Below are positions 57,198 to 64,000 of a stretch of DNA of 64,000 nucleotides, piece by piece. The stretch lies in the NCBI GenBank assembly GCA_964501275.1, contig CAZCSP010000001.1, positions 1-64,000 of the forward strand. Reading direction: 5' to 3'. The DNA comes from 55-13 sp964501275. GTDB taxonomy: Bacteria > Armatimonadota > Fimbriimonadia > Fimbriimonadales > Fimbriimonadaceae. A program made the translations under genes and the position numbers. The notes beneath the pieces are model-generated. The model saw nothing but the letters and a program-made list of their open reading frames with translations. It did not search any database and was not told where the DNA came from. How positions within the stretch are numbered: position 1 is the stretch's first letter; each line of letters begins with the position of its first letter.

Positions 57198-59874
57198 ACC
57201 GCCGCAAGGCGTCCTCCACCAGCCATCGGACAAGGGCGTCAAAGTCGATCCCGGCGACCTTAGCACTGTTGGGCAAGAGCGAGGTACTGGTCATGCCGGG
57301 CAGAGTATTAACTTCCAGCACAAAGACCTCCGCCCGCCCCTCCTCGTTTTGCGCGGAGTCGGAACCCCCCTCCTCCATTTCCCGGGTACCCAAATTGGCT
57401 CTAGAAGAAGCGTCCACGGAAATGGAGGAGGGGGGCAGGGGGGTGGAGGTAAGCCGCACGATCATATCCGTCCGCGTCGCGCCCTGGCATCCCAGTAGGC
57501 GATGAGCTTGGAGCGCGATTTCTTGAACCTGCTTCAGAACAGCCTCTGGAAGTCGGGCCGGAACGATCTCTTCAGTCGCGCCAGGCGTGTATTTGGAGGC
57601 AAAGTCATAAAAGCCGCTGACCGGGGCGATCTCAACGGGCAAAAGCGCACGGTCGCCGAGAACGGGAACCGAAATCTCCATCCCCCGAACCCACTCCTCC
57701 ACCAGGCAAGCGCCGCCATAGGTCAAGGCTTTCTTGATCGCCGGTTCCAGTTGGTCTTGGGTCTCTACAAAGGTGAGGCCCACGGTCGAGCCCTCGGCGT
57801 TTGGCTTGACCACTGCTGGGGCTTTCAGGTCTTTAGCTGCCTCCAGACTCCTCACAAGCCGGCCACCAGGAACCCGAATGCCGTTCGCTGAGAGGATTTG
57901 CTTTGTCAGGTTCTTATCCATAGCCAACGCGCTCGCCTGAATGCCGGAGCCCGTGTATGGGATATGAAGGAGTTCGAAGAGCCCTTGGTAGGCGCCATCT
58001 TCGGAGTTGGTTCCATGGACGGCGAGAAAGGCAAGATCAGGCCGATTGGTCCCCGCGAACCGGGCCAAGTCGCCTTTGCTCAGGAGGAGATCTGAAACGT
58101 CCACCAGTTCCGCCTTGAAGCCCTGCTTAATCAATGAAGCATGAACCTCACGCCCGCTTAAGAGAGACACCTCCCGCTCCGAACTATCCCCCCCATAAAT
58201 CACCGCAATGGCTGTAGCATTGGCTTCCAGCCAATGCGTCCCAAGACCATCTTGGTCTTGGCCACTTGTAGTCGCTACAAAACCTGTATTAACATTACTC
58301 TCGGCCGTAGCATTGGCTTCCAGCCGATGCGTTCCAAGACCATCCTGGTCTTGGCTCCGGCCTTCACCAACGTCTGGCTGGCCTGAGTCCAAAGGCAGGA
58401 TGCCTTTGGGACGCATCGGCTGGAAGCCAATGCTACGCCGCTCCCACTCCTTGATGAAGTCGGGGGCAAATTCACTGATATTCCCCGCCCCCATCCCCAC
58501 CACTACATCCCCCTCGCAAGCAAAAACGGCGACGGTTCGGGGGAGAAGATGGCGACTCGGAACGTAGTGGCACTCCTTGGTGACCAACTCCGCAATTCGC
58601 GCACTAGAAACCCCCGGAATCGGGTCCTCTCGGGCGGGATAGATGTCGGTGATGAAGACCACATCGGCCTCGTCCAGAGCTTTGGCGAACTCAGGAATGT
58701 TGTCGGCAGTGCGAGAGTAGAGGTGGGGTTGGAAAACGACGAGGAGGCGACCGGAGCCCCCCTCCTCGTTTTCCGCGGCCCCAGGATTGTCCTTCTGCAA
58801 AATCGTATCGCGAGAAAATGAGGAGGGGGGTTGGGGGGTGGAGAAATGCCGCTCCCGCACTGCCTGCAAAGACGCCGCGATCTCGGTCGGATGGTGGGCA
58901 TAGTCGTCGATGACCATTACATCGTCTCCCCACAAAACCTGCAACCGCCTCTCAGCTCCCACAAACTGCTCAATACCGCTCTTGGCGGACTCCATATCTG
59001 CTCCAATCACCTCGACCACCGTAAGAGCAGCCGCCGCATTCTGACGGTTATGCCTGCCAGGCAACCGAAGATGATCGAATCGATAAGCGACTTTCTGATC
59101 TGGATGCAGGTCGTCCGCGTTATAGCCCCATGGTCCACGCTCACTGAATTCAGCGATCTGCCGAGCACCCTCATCTGCCGCACAGTAGACCAGTGTTCCA
59201 CTTTCCGGCATCCGGCTTACAAACCGTAAAACGCTGGCTTCCAAACTTTCATAGTTGCCATGGAAGTCCACATGGTCCAATTCCAGATTTGTGAGAACTA
59301 CGATATGGGGATCGATGTCATGGAAGCTGTCATATGCTTCACATGCCTCCACGACCGCCCATTCGCTCTTTCCTTCCCGCACAGGCCCACCCCATTCCGG
59401 AATGCTCGCCCCAACGACAACCGTAGGGTCCAAACCAGCCGCGATCAACCCGGCCCCCGCCATCCCGGTCGTCGTCGTCTTCCCATGGGTTCCCGTCACT
59501 GCAATCACCTTGTACGGCTTCAACAGCCAGCCCAAAGCCTGTGACCGCCTAAACAACGGAATCCCCAGTTCCTTGGCCCGCCGGACCTCTGGCGAGTTCT
59601 CCAAGTCGATGGCGTCCGTCAGGACAACCGCATCCTCGGCCTGAATCCCTTCGCCCGTATGCCCAACCGTGACTTCAAATCCCTCGGACCTTAGTCGATC
59701 CACCTCAGGGGATAAGGTGGAATCGGTCCCCCGAACCTCAAAGCCCCGATGCTTCAGCATCCGCGCCAGGGCGCTCATCCCGGCTCCGCCGATACCGACG
59801 AGGAAGAAGGAGGTCTTGCCGTCCAGAGCCTCGCGCGGGGCGAAAGCGGAGGCTATTTCAGCCGCCTTCCTCAA
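57181..59874 (-). CDS. murC-ddl: MurC-Ddl fusion: UDP-MurNAc--L-Ala ligase plus D-Ala--D-Ala ligase
   Basis: 897 residues, TTG start. Residues 20-475 are MurC: FLVGIGGAGMSALARML, VTGTHGKTTTTGM (ATP loop), EACEAYDSF and DDYAHHPTEI (invariant). Residues 565-897 are Ddl: YGGDSSEREVSLLSGREV, GTNSEDGAYQGLFELLHIPYTGSG, KPNAEGSTVGLT and FVLEVNTLPGMTSTS. The two activities supply UDP-MurNAc-Ala and D-Ala-D-Ala for the same precursor. Such fusions are known in some bacteria; this one also contains three in-frame repeats, in the MurC domain (about 340-374), in the linker (about 476-556) and in Ddl (about 804-844), so the reading frame survived each insertion. Confidence 0.93.
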   Translation of the reverse strand: MRKAAEIASAFAPREALDGKTSFFLVGIGGAGMSALARMLKHRGFEVRGTDSTLSPEVDRLRSEGFEVTVGHTGEGIQAEDAVVLTDAIDLENSPEVRRAKELGIPLFRRSQALGWLLKPYKVIAVTGTHGKTTTTGMAGAGLIAAGLDPTVVVGASIPEWGGPVREGKSEWAVVEACEAYDSFHDIDPHIVVLTNLELDHVDFHGNYESLEASVLRFVSRMPESGTLVYCAADEGARQIAEFSERGPWGYNADDLHPDQKVAYRFDHLRLPGRHNRQNAAAALTVVEVIGADMESAKSGIEQFVGAERRLQVLWGDDVMVIDDYAHHPTEIAASLQAVRERHFSTPQPPSSFSRDTILQKDNPGAAENEEGGSGRLLVVFQPHLYSRTADNIPEFAKALDEADVVFITDIYPAREDPIPGVSSARIAELVTKECHYVPSRHLLPRTVAVFACEGDVVVGMGAGNISEFAPDFIKEWERRSIGFQPMRPKGILPLDSGQPDVGEGRSQDQDGLGTHRLEANATAESNVNTGFVATTSGQDQDGLGTHWLEANATAIAVIYGGDSSEREVSLLSGREVHASLIKQGFKAELVDVSDLLLSKGDLARFAGTNRPDLAFLAVHGTNSEDGAYQGLFELLHIPYTGSGIQASALAMDKNLTKQILSANGIRVPGGRLVRSLEAAKDLKAPAVVKPNAEGSTVGLTFVETQDQLEPAIKKALTYGGACLVEEWVRGMEISVPVLGDRALLPVEIAPVSGFYDFASKYTPGATEEIVPARLPEAVLKQVQEIALQAHRLLGCQGATRTDMIVRLTSTPLPPSSISVDASSRANLGTREMEEGGSDSAQNEEGRAEVFVLEVNTLPGMTSTSLLPNSAKVAGIDFDALVRWLVEDALRRYAAKT
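57365..57435. repeat. Palindromic repeat inside ddl part (family G)
   Basis: 18-bp perfect arms 57365-57382 and 57418-57435 (CCCCCCTCCTCCATTTCC type), followed by GGGGGTGGAGG. Encodes STPLPPSSIS..EEGG-like residues, just upstream of the Ddl signature VLEVNTLPGMT (minus sense). Closely related to the repeat at 58757-58830. Confidence 0.9.
58205..58445. repeat. Composite family A repeats in murC-ddl linker (copy A5)
   Basis: Contains hairpins GCATTGGCTTCCAGCCAATGC (58217-58237), CCAAGACCATCTTGGTCTTGG (58242-58262), TTGTAGTCGCTACAA (58266-58280), then a second pair GCATTGGCTTCC..GATGC and CCAAGACC..GGTCTTGG, then CCAAAGGC..GCCTTTGG and GCATCGGCTGGAAGCCAATGC. In minus orientation the order matches the free-standing copies. 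It is read in frame through the inter-domain linker (SQDQDGLGTHRLEANATA-type peptide). Confidence 0.9.
58757..58830. repeat. Palindromic repeat inside murC part (family G)
   Basis: 17-nt arms 58757-58773 and 58814-58830 pair with one mismatch (CCCCCCTCCTCGTTTTC type), followed by GGGGGGTGGAGAAATG. Encodes STPQPPSSFS..ENEEGGSG, placed between the DDYAHHPTEI helix and the following RLLVVFQPHLYSRT strand of MurC, where other MurCs have no extra residues. Confidence 0.9.
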
Positions 59875-59894
59875 AGCAATCCCCCTATCTCCAG

Positions 59895-60018
59895 CCGACG
59901 CGAAGCGTGTAGCCGTGGGCAGGGACCCACGATGAAGCTTGTAAGTTCACCGCGAGCGACCGCCGACATGCAACCCTGATGCGCGGGTCCCTGCCCACGG
60001 CTACACGCTTCGCGTCGG
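59895..60018. repeat. Long inverted repeat between murC-ddl and murG (family B)
   Basis: Perfect 34-bp arms 59895-59928 and 59985-60018 (CCGACGCGAAGCGTG...) with a 56-nt spacer. Core identical to the repeat at 3263-3380; the outer hairpin changed from CCC-GAA-GGG to CGC-GAA-GCG. It separates two genes of an otherwise tightly overlapping operon. Confidence 0.9.
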
Positions 60019-60044
60019 CGGTTCGCCTGTATTCTCCCCAATCC

Positions 60045-60085
60045 AGCAATCGAGCAATCAAACAATCGAGCAATCACCCAACAGC
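60045..60085. repeat. Oligomer repeat AATCGAGC encoding the murG C-terminus (family C)
   Basis: AGCAATCGAGCAATCAAAC and similar words; the murG stop (60058-60060) and its last codons (GDCSIV) lie inside. One arm only. Confidence 0.65.
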
Positions 60086-61128
60086 CCATAAATCGTCCCC
60101 GTCGCATCCGGCAAATCCCAAGCCTGCAACGCCGCCTGCGCCGACTCCCTCATCCCCTCATTCCCCAGCCATTCCCCAACCGCCTCCGCAATGGCACTCG
60201 GCGTGGCGTTGGACTGGGTCAAAAGGGTGGCGGCTTTCATGGCGACGAACTCTTCTGCATTATGAAGCTGATGGTCGCCCGCCGCGCTGGGCAAGGGTAC
60301 AAGGACTGAGGGGATTCCAAACATCGCCAACTCGGCCAGAGTCCCGCCGCTCCGACCTATCACCAAGGCCGCCCGGCAGTAGACATCAACCATCTCCGAG
60401 GTCTCCAGATAGGGCTTGACCGTCACCCGATCCCCGATACCCAAGCCATCCACCACTTTCTGAGTCGTCTCAAAGTTCTTCGGACCGCTCGCGATCAGCA
60501 GACGAACGCCAGAAAGTAGCTCCCCGGCAAAGGCCCGAGGCACGCACCCATTCAAAAACTCCGACCCCTGAGAACCCCCGATGCACAAGACCAAATCAGG
60601 TTCGGCCGCACGCGAAGCAACCGCCTCCCGAAGCTCCCGACGAATCGGCTGCCCCACCCGTTGGCATCGCACCCCGGGCGCATATTTCTCCGTCGACCTG
60701 AAAAGCGTCGTAAACGCCCGTGCCTCCTTGGCAAAGATTAGGTTGGACCGCCCCGGAACCGAGTTCGCTTCATGGATCACATAGGGAATGCCCAAAGAAC
60801 GAGCCCCCGAAACCACCGGCCCCGCCGAATAGCCGCCGGTCGAAAACACCGCATCCGGGGAAGCTGACCTTAACGCCGCTTTCGCCAATCCCCGCGCCTT
60901 CAACAGCGCCACTGCCGCCTTCATTCCGCGCAGAGACTTCAGAGAATACAAAGGCTGAGAGGGAAAGGCTTGGAAGGGAAACCCTGCCGCTTGGCTGGCC
61001 TTCCCTTCCTGACCTCGCAGGGATCCAAAGTAGATAACTTCGTCCCCGAGATCCCGAGCATGTTTGGCGACCTCAAGCGCGGGATAGATGTGTCCGCCCG
61101 TACCGCCCCCGGTCACGATCAGCTTCAA
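60058..61128 (-). CDS. murG: UDP-N-acetylglucosamine--lipid I transferase MurG
   Basis: 356 residues. GT-B fold: MKLIVTGGGTGGHIYPALEVA (lipid I side), VIHEANSVPGRSN, LCIGGSQGSEFLNGCV and SGGTLAELAMFGIPSVLVPLPSAAGDHQLHNAEEF (UDP-GlcNAc site; the normal QxxNA is HQLHNAE). Forms lipid II at the inner leaflet. It overlaps ftsW by 56 nt and ends in repeat-derived residues. Confidence 0.95.
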   Translation of the reverse strand: MKLIVTGGGTGGHIYPALEVAKHARDLGDEVIYFGSLRGQEGKASQAAGFPFQAFPSQPLYSLKSLRGMKAAVALLKARGLAKAALRSASPDAVFSTGGYSAGPVVSGARSLGIPYVIHEANSVPGRSNLIFAKEARAFTTLFRSTEKYAPGVRCQRVGQPIRRELREAVASRAAEPDLVLCIGGSQGSEFLNGCVPRAFAGELLSGVRLLIASGPKNFETTQKVVDGLGIGDRVTVKPYLETSEMVDVYCRAALVIGRSGGTLAELAMFGIPSVLVPLPSAAGDHQLHNAEEFVAMKAATLLTQSNATPSAIAEAVGEWLGNEGMRESAQAALQAWDLPDATGTIYGLLGDCSIV

Positions 61129-62296
61129 CCACCGCCTCCTTTGCCACCGGAACGGGTCGCAAAACCGCCTGACAAACGCCCATCGCCAGCCACAGCGCGA
61201 TCAGCGACGAGCCGCCCGAACTGATGAACGGCAACGGGATGCCGATAGCGGGCACAAAGCCGTTCGCCATCATCACATTGGTACAGGTCTGCACCCCGAT
61301 CCACGTCGCCACCCCGCTCAGGACCAGCATCGCAAACCGCGTATGCGCCCGATTCGCCAGCCACAAAAGCCGACCCACCAGCCACCCCAGCAAGCCCAAA
61401 ACCGTCACCGAGCCCAGCAATCCGAACTCCTCCGCCACCGTCGCCATGATGAAATCGGTGGTAGTGGCTGGCATGACGTGCTTGGCCCGCCCTGCGCCTA
61501 CACCAACCCCGATCCAACCTCCGGTCGCTTGGGCAAGCTCGGATTGGACCGTCTGGTAGCCCACGTCGTCCACGTTCTTCGGCTCCCAGCGATGGGCGTG
61601 GTTCTCGATGCGCTCCATGCGATAGGGCTGCGCCTTCACCATGAGCCAAGTCCCACCCGCCGCGACCAGGGCGCCAGCAATCAGTGTGGATCGGGAAACG
61701 CCACCCAGGATGAACATCACAAAGGCCGTCACCGCCACCACCGCCGCCGTCCCCAGGTCAGGTTCCCGCTCAATCAGATAGACCCCGATCAGCACCCACA
61801 GGGCCGGGAGACACCGCTTGATCTTGGGCCAGGCCAAGGCGTCCATCTTTGCTGCCCAGTTGCTGAAGTGGGGCAGTTTGGAGGGCCAGGCCTTGCGATC
61901 TGCAAAGACCCCCGCCAGGTAGATGATGGCCGCCACTTTGAAGAACTCGGCGGGTTGGAGTAGGAAAGGCGGACGCCCAATCCAGCGTTGCGCGCCGCTC
62001 ATCTCATAGCCGATCCCCGGAATCTCCACCGCGATCAAGGAGATCATCCCGAGCAGAAAGATGCCGATCGACCACTTCTTGAGCTTAACCTGGCTGATCC
62101 GTCCCACCCAGTAAGCGATCAGCAGTCCCGAGATCAGGAACGGGATCTGCATCAAGAATTCGCGAGGGATCATGCCTCGGCCATCGCGCATCGACCGCGC
62201 ATAGCCGGCGTCGAAAATGAAGAGCATCCCCACTCCGGTAAGCGCAAGCGCCAACCAGAAAAGGGTCGGGTCCGATAACCTCCGTGTTGGATTCAT
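61073..62296 (-). CDS. ftsW: SEDS glycosyltransferase FtsW
   Basis: 407 residues, about ten membrane helices. LFWLALALTGVGMLFIFDAGYA, the SEDS signature region GAQRWIGRPPFLLQPAEFFKVAAI, ATGGWIGVGVGAGRAKHVMPATTTDFIMATVAEEFGLLG, and NGFVPAIGIPLPFISSGGSSLIALWLAMGV are textbook SEDS motifs. Polymerises lipid II at the septum with a class B PBP. Its ATG overlaps the murD stop by 4 nt. Confidence 0.95.
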   Translation of the reverse strand: MNPTRRLSDPTLFWLALALTGVGMLFIFDAGYARSMRDGRGMIPREFLMQIPFLISGLLIAYWVGRISQVKLKKWSIGIFLLGMISLIAVEIPGIGYEMSGAQRWIGRPPFLLQPAEFFKVAAIIYLAGVFADRKAWPSKLPHFSNWAAKMDALAWPKIKRCLPALWVLIGVYLIEREPDLGTAAVVAVTAFVMFILGGVSRSTLIAGALVAAGGTWLMVKAQPYRMERIENHAHRWEPKNVDDVGYQTVQSELAQATGGWIGVGVGAGRAKHVMPATTTDFIMATVAEEFGLLGSVTVLGLLGWLVGRLLWLANRAHTRFAMLVLSGVATWIGVQTCTNVMMANGFVPAIGIPLPFISSGGSSLIALWLAMGVCQAVLRPVPVAKEAVVEADRDRGRYGRTHLSRA

Positions 62297-63936
62297 ATCT
62301 CAAGCCACTCCTTGGCTAATTGTTTAAAGACGTCCCCACGCTCCCGAAAGTCTCGGAACTGGTCGGTGCTGGCGCATCCGGGCGCAAGCATCACCACTTC
62401 CCCGCTTCGAGCGGCCTCCAATGCTGCGCGGGCCGCGTCCTCCATTCTTTCATACACCAAGTCGGTGCCGATTTGTTCGGAAAGCTGATCTTTTGCCTCG
62501 CCATAGACATAGGCGTGGTGCATCCCATTGGAAAAGTAGTGCCGCAAGGGCCGGAAGTCGAGGTCCTTGTTGCGCCCCCCGATGAGAACGTGGTTAGGCC
62601 CCTTCAAACTGGTCGCCGACTTCAGCACCGCATCGGGGTTGGTGCACATGGAGTTGTTAATCACCCGCACCCCGCCTTTCTCACCTATGAACTCCATCCG
62701 GTGCGCAATCCCCCGGAACTCCTTCAAGCCCTCCAAGATGCAAGCGGGAAGAACGTGCTTAGGCTTATTGGCTTCTTGGAGCCGCTGGTTATAGGCGTTG
62801 GTCTTGGCGGCTCGCTTCTGGTCGGCTTCCCGCTCAGCTTCCTCGATGATCTGCTTGGCTTTCGGATTCTTTCTCGCCGCGCCCTTGAGTCCTCCATAAG
62901 CAAGGAGAGCGGCCATGCAGGCATTGGCGTGGTTGTGGTGCTCCGCGAAGTGAAGTTCGTCGAGTTTGATCTGTTTGTCGAGGACTGTTAGGAACCGCTC
63001 GTCAACTCTAGCATGCTCCCCCGTCGCGCCGAAAGTGAGTAGGCAGGAAAAGCCCCTCTCCCCCCCGCGGGAGAGGGGTTGGGGTGAGGGGGCGCGCCGA
63101 GTGCGTGGCGATGAGACAGTTGCCCCCGGAGCCCGCACCACCGGATCATGAGCCTTCACCACTGCAAAGTCGTCAGGCGTCTGCGCAGCAAAGATGCGCT
63201 GCTTGGTCGCCGCATACTGCTCAAAGGAGTCATAACGATCCAAGTGGTCGGGCCAGATATTGGTGATCCCGGCGCTGATCGGCCGGAAGCACGACACCCA
63301 TTCCAGTTGGAAGGAGCTGATCTCGGCCACCAGGATTTGGTCGGGTGTGGAGTTCAAAGCCGCATCCGTCAACGGCACCTCGGGATAGCCGGAACCAAAA
63401 ATATTCCCGCAAAGCACCGCCTCGATCCCACATTGCTTGAGGCAAAGATAGGTCATGACGGTCGTCGTACTCTTCCCGTTGGTACCCGTGATGGCGATGA
63501 TCGGGGCCTTGGAGATGCGATAGGCGAACTCGATCTCAGAGATCACCTCGTAACCTTGGTCTTGGGCGGCTTTGAGGATAGGGTTGCGCATGTCGACTGC
63601 GGGGTTAACAACCAGCCACTCAAAGCCCCCTTGAGGGGGTTGGGGGGTGAGGCCAGGTTCTCCGCTCGTAGGCGCATCAGCAACATTCCCTCCCAATCCC
63701 GTAGCGGAGAGTTCGGCCTCACCTCCAACCCCCTCAAGGAGGCTCAACTCCGGCAACACCCCATCCCACCCCATCACCACCACAGCCCCCAACGCCCGTG
63801 CCTCGTCGAGAATCTCTGGCTTGGCCAACTTGTCCGGGCTCGATTGGTCATAAACGGTCGCTGACGCGCCTAAAGCAATCGCCGCCCTGGCAATCGCCAA
63901 CCCAGACCGCCCAAGACCAAAGACCCGAATGTGCAT
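62293..63936 (-). CDS. murD: UDP-N-acetylmuramoyl-L-alanine--D-glutamate ligase MurD
   Basis: 547 residues, about 90-100 longer than typical MurD. Motifs: IRVFGLGRSGLAIARAA, IAITGTNGKSTTTVM (ATP loop), NIWPDHLDRYDSFEQYAATKQRI (HxD..K region), RNKDLDFRPL and APGCASTDQFRDFRERGDVF. In place of the usual INDSKATN stretch it has INNSMCTN (residues 426-433). The excess length comes from two repeats in frame, at residues about 65-105 and 272-300, and a lysine-rich helical insert around 345-395. Start: ATG 63936 or GTG 63939, beside the preceding stop. Confidence 0.93.
   Translation of the reverse strand: MHIRVFGLGRSGLAIARAAIALGASATVYDQSSPDKLAKPEILDEARALGAVVVMGWDGVLPELSLLEGVGGEAELSATGLGGNVADAPTSGEPGLTPQPPQGGFEWLVVNPAVDMRNPILKAAQDQGYEVISEIEFAYRISKAPIIAITGTNGKSTTTVMTYLCLKQCGIEAVLCGNIFGSGYPEVPLTDAALNSTPDQILVAEISSFQLEWVSCFRPISAGITNIWPDHLDRYDSFEQYAATKQRIFAAQTPDDFAVVKAHDPVVRAPGATVSSPRTRRAPSPQPLSRGGERGFSCLLTFGATGEHARVDERFLTVLDKQIKLDELHFAEHHNHANACMAALLAYGGLKGAARKNPKAKQIIEEAEREADQKRAAKTNAYNQRLQEANKPKHVLPACILEGLKEFRGIAHRMEFIGEKGGVRVINNSMCTNPDAVLKSATSLKGPNHVLIGGRNKDLDFRPLRHYFSNGMHHAYVYGEAKDQLSEQIGTDLVYERMEDAARAALEAARSGEVVMLAPGCASTDQFRDFRERGDVFKQLAKEWLEI
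63053..63078. repeat. Palindrome inside murD (family G)
   Basis: CCCCTCTCCC (63053-63062) pairs with GGGAGAGGGG (63069-63078), followed by TTGGGGTGAGGGG. Encodes SPQPLSRGGERG in frame. Confidence 0.85.
63625..63742. repeat. Long imperfect inverted repeat inside murD
   Basis: Left arm from 63625 (GCCCCCTTGAGGGGGTTGG...GAGGCC) to 63654, right arm 63714-63742 (GGCCTCACCTCCAACCCCCTC...), with an inner TCCGCT/AGCGGA pairing. Encodes TPQPPQGGFE and the peptide GGEAELSATGLGGNVADAP in frame. Confidence 0.88.
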
Positions 63937-64000
63937 CACAGCACCCCGTTCAGCCTCAGACCAACAATGGTGATCGCGAGAGCGGAGAGCAAAGTCTGCG
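63936..64000 (-). CDS. 3' end of the gene before murD, probably mraY (partial)
   Basis: The last 20 codons up to the TGA at 63936-63938 read QTLLSALAITIVGLRLNGVL, a hydrophobic C-terminus such as MraY has. Gene order in dcw clusters (mraY-murD-ftsW) supports this, but the fragment alone cannot prove it. Confidence 0.5.
   Translation of the reverse strand, partial: QTLLSALAITIVGLRLNGVL

Overview
The window looks like chromosomal DNA from a moderately GC-rich, two-membrane (diderm) bacterium, most likely an Armatimonadota (Fimbriimonadia-like) relative. That placement is inferred from gene content: a PEP-CTERM surface protein, a DUF5916 outer-membrane-barrel protein, stalk-domain (copper amine oxidase N-like) proteins, a Tricorn protease, and a division/cell-wall cluster with a MurC-Ddl fusion and no murB. 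No rRNA, tRNA, CRISPR array or phage module was seen.

Layout. 1-3.2 kb: C-terminal part of methionine synthase, then an overlapping sugar isomerase / Gfo-Idh oxidoreductase pair. 3.5-11.4 kb: secreted or sugar-related proteins (sialate O-acetylesterase, ThuA, beta-helix, stalk-domain proteins). 11.5-18.6 kb: Tricorn protease, TIGR01777 protein, SIMPL protein, DUF5916 barrel. 18.8-22.9 kb: tandem tatA, birA, nadC and an aspartase/fumarase. 23-30 kb: surface proteins, small enzymes and a NsrR/globin operon. 30-43.8 kb: mixed housekeeping genes (ankyrin protein, phosphatase, S10 peptidase, SulP/ArsR pair, proline dehydrogenase). 43.9-52.7 kb: an AT-richer accessory island with a cytosine methyltransferase coupled to a GHKL ATPase, several orphan genes, and four copies of a ~280-bp repeat. 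52.8-64 kb: leftward dcw operon ftsZ-ftsA-sbp-DUF881-ftsQ-murC/ddl-murG-ftsW-murD-(mraY), listed in coordinate order, i.e. reverse of transcription.

Three patterns stand out. (1) The DNA is full of small palindromic repeats that fall into a few families. Copies within one family keep their hairpins through compensating base changes, and several copies sit in frame inside conserved genes (metH, murC-ddl, murD), adding 25-80 residue peptides to the proteins, much like Rickettsia palindromic elements. Others supply C-termini or stop codons (murG, sulP, tatA, VOC). (2) Many genes have a TANNNT -10 box ending about 6 nt before the start codon and no Shine-Dalgarno, which puts the A of ATG at +1: leaderless transcription appears common here and helped choose several starts. 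(3) The methyltransferase/GHKL-ATPase pair, with a PD-(D/E)XK-like C-terminus, looks like a modification-linked defence module of the MutL/MORC-type ATPase class.
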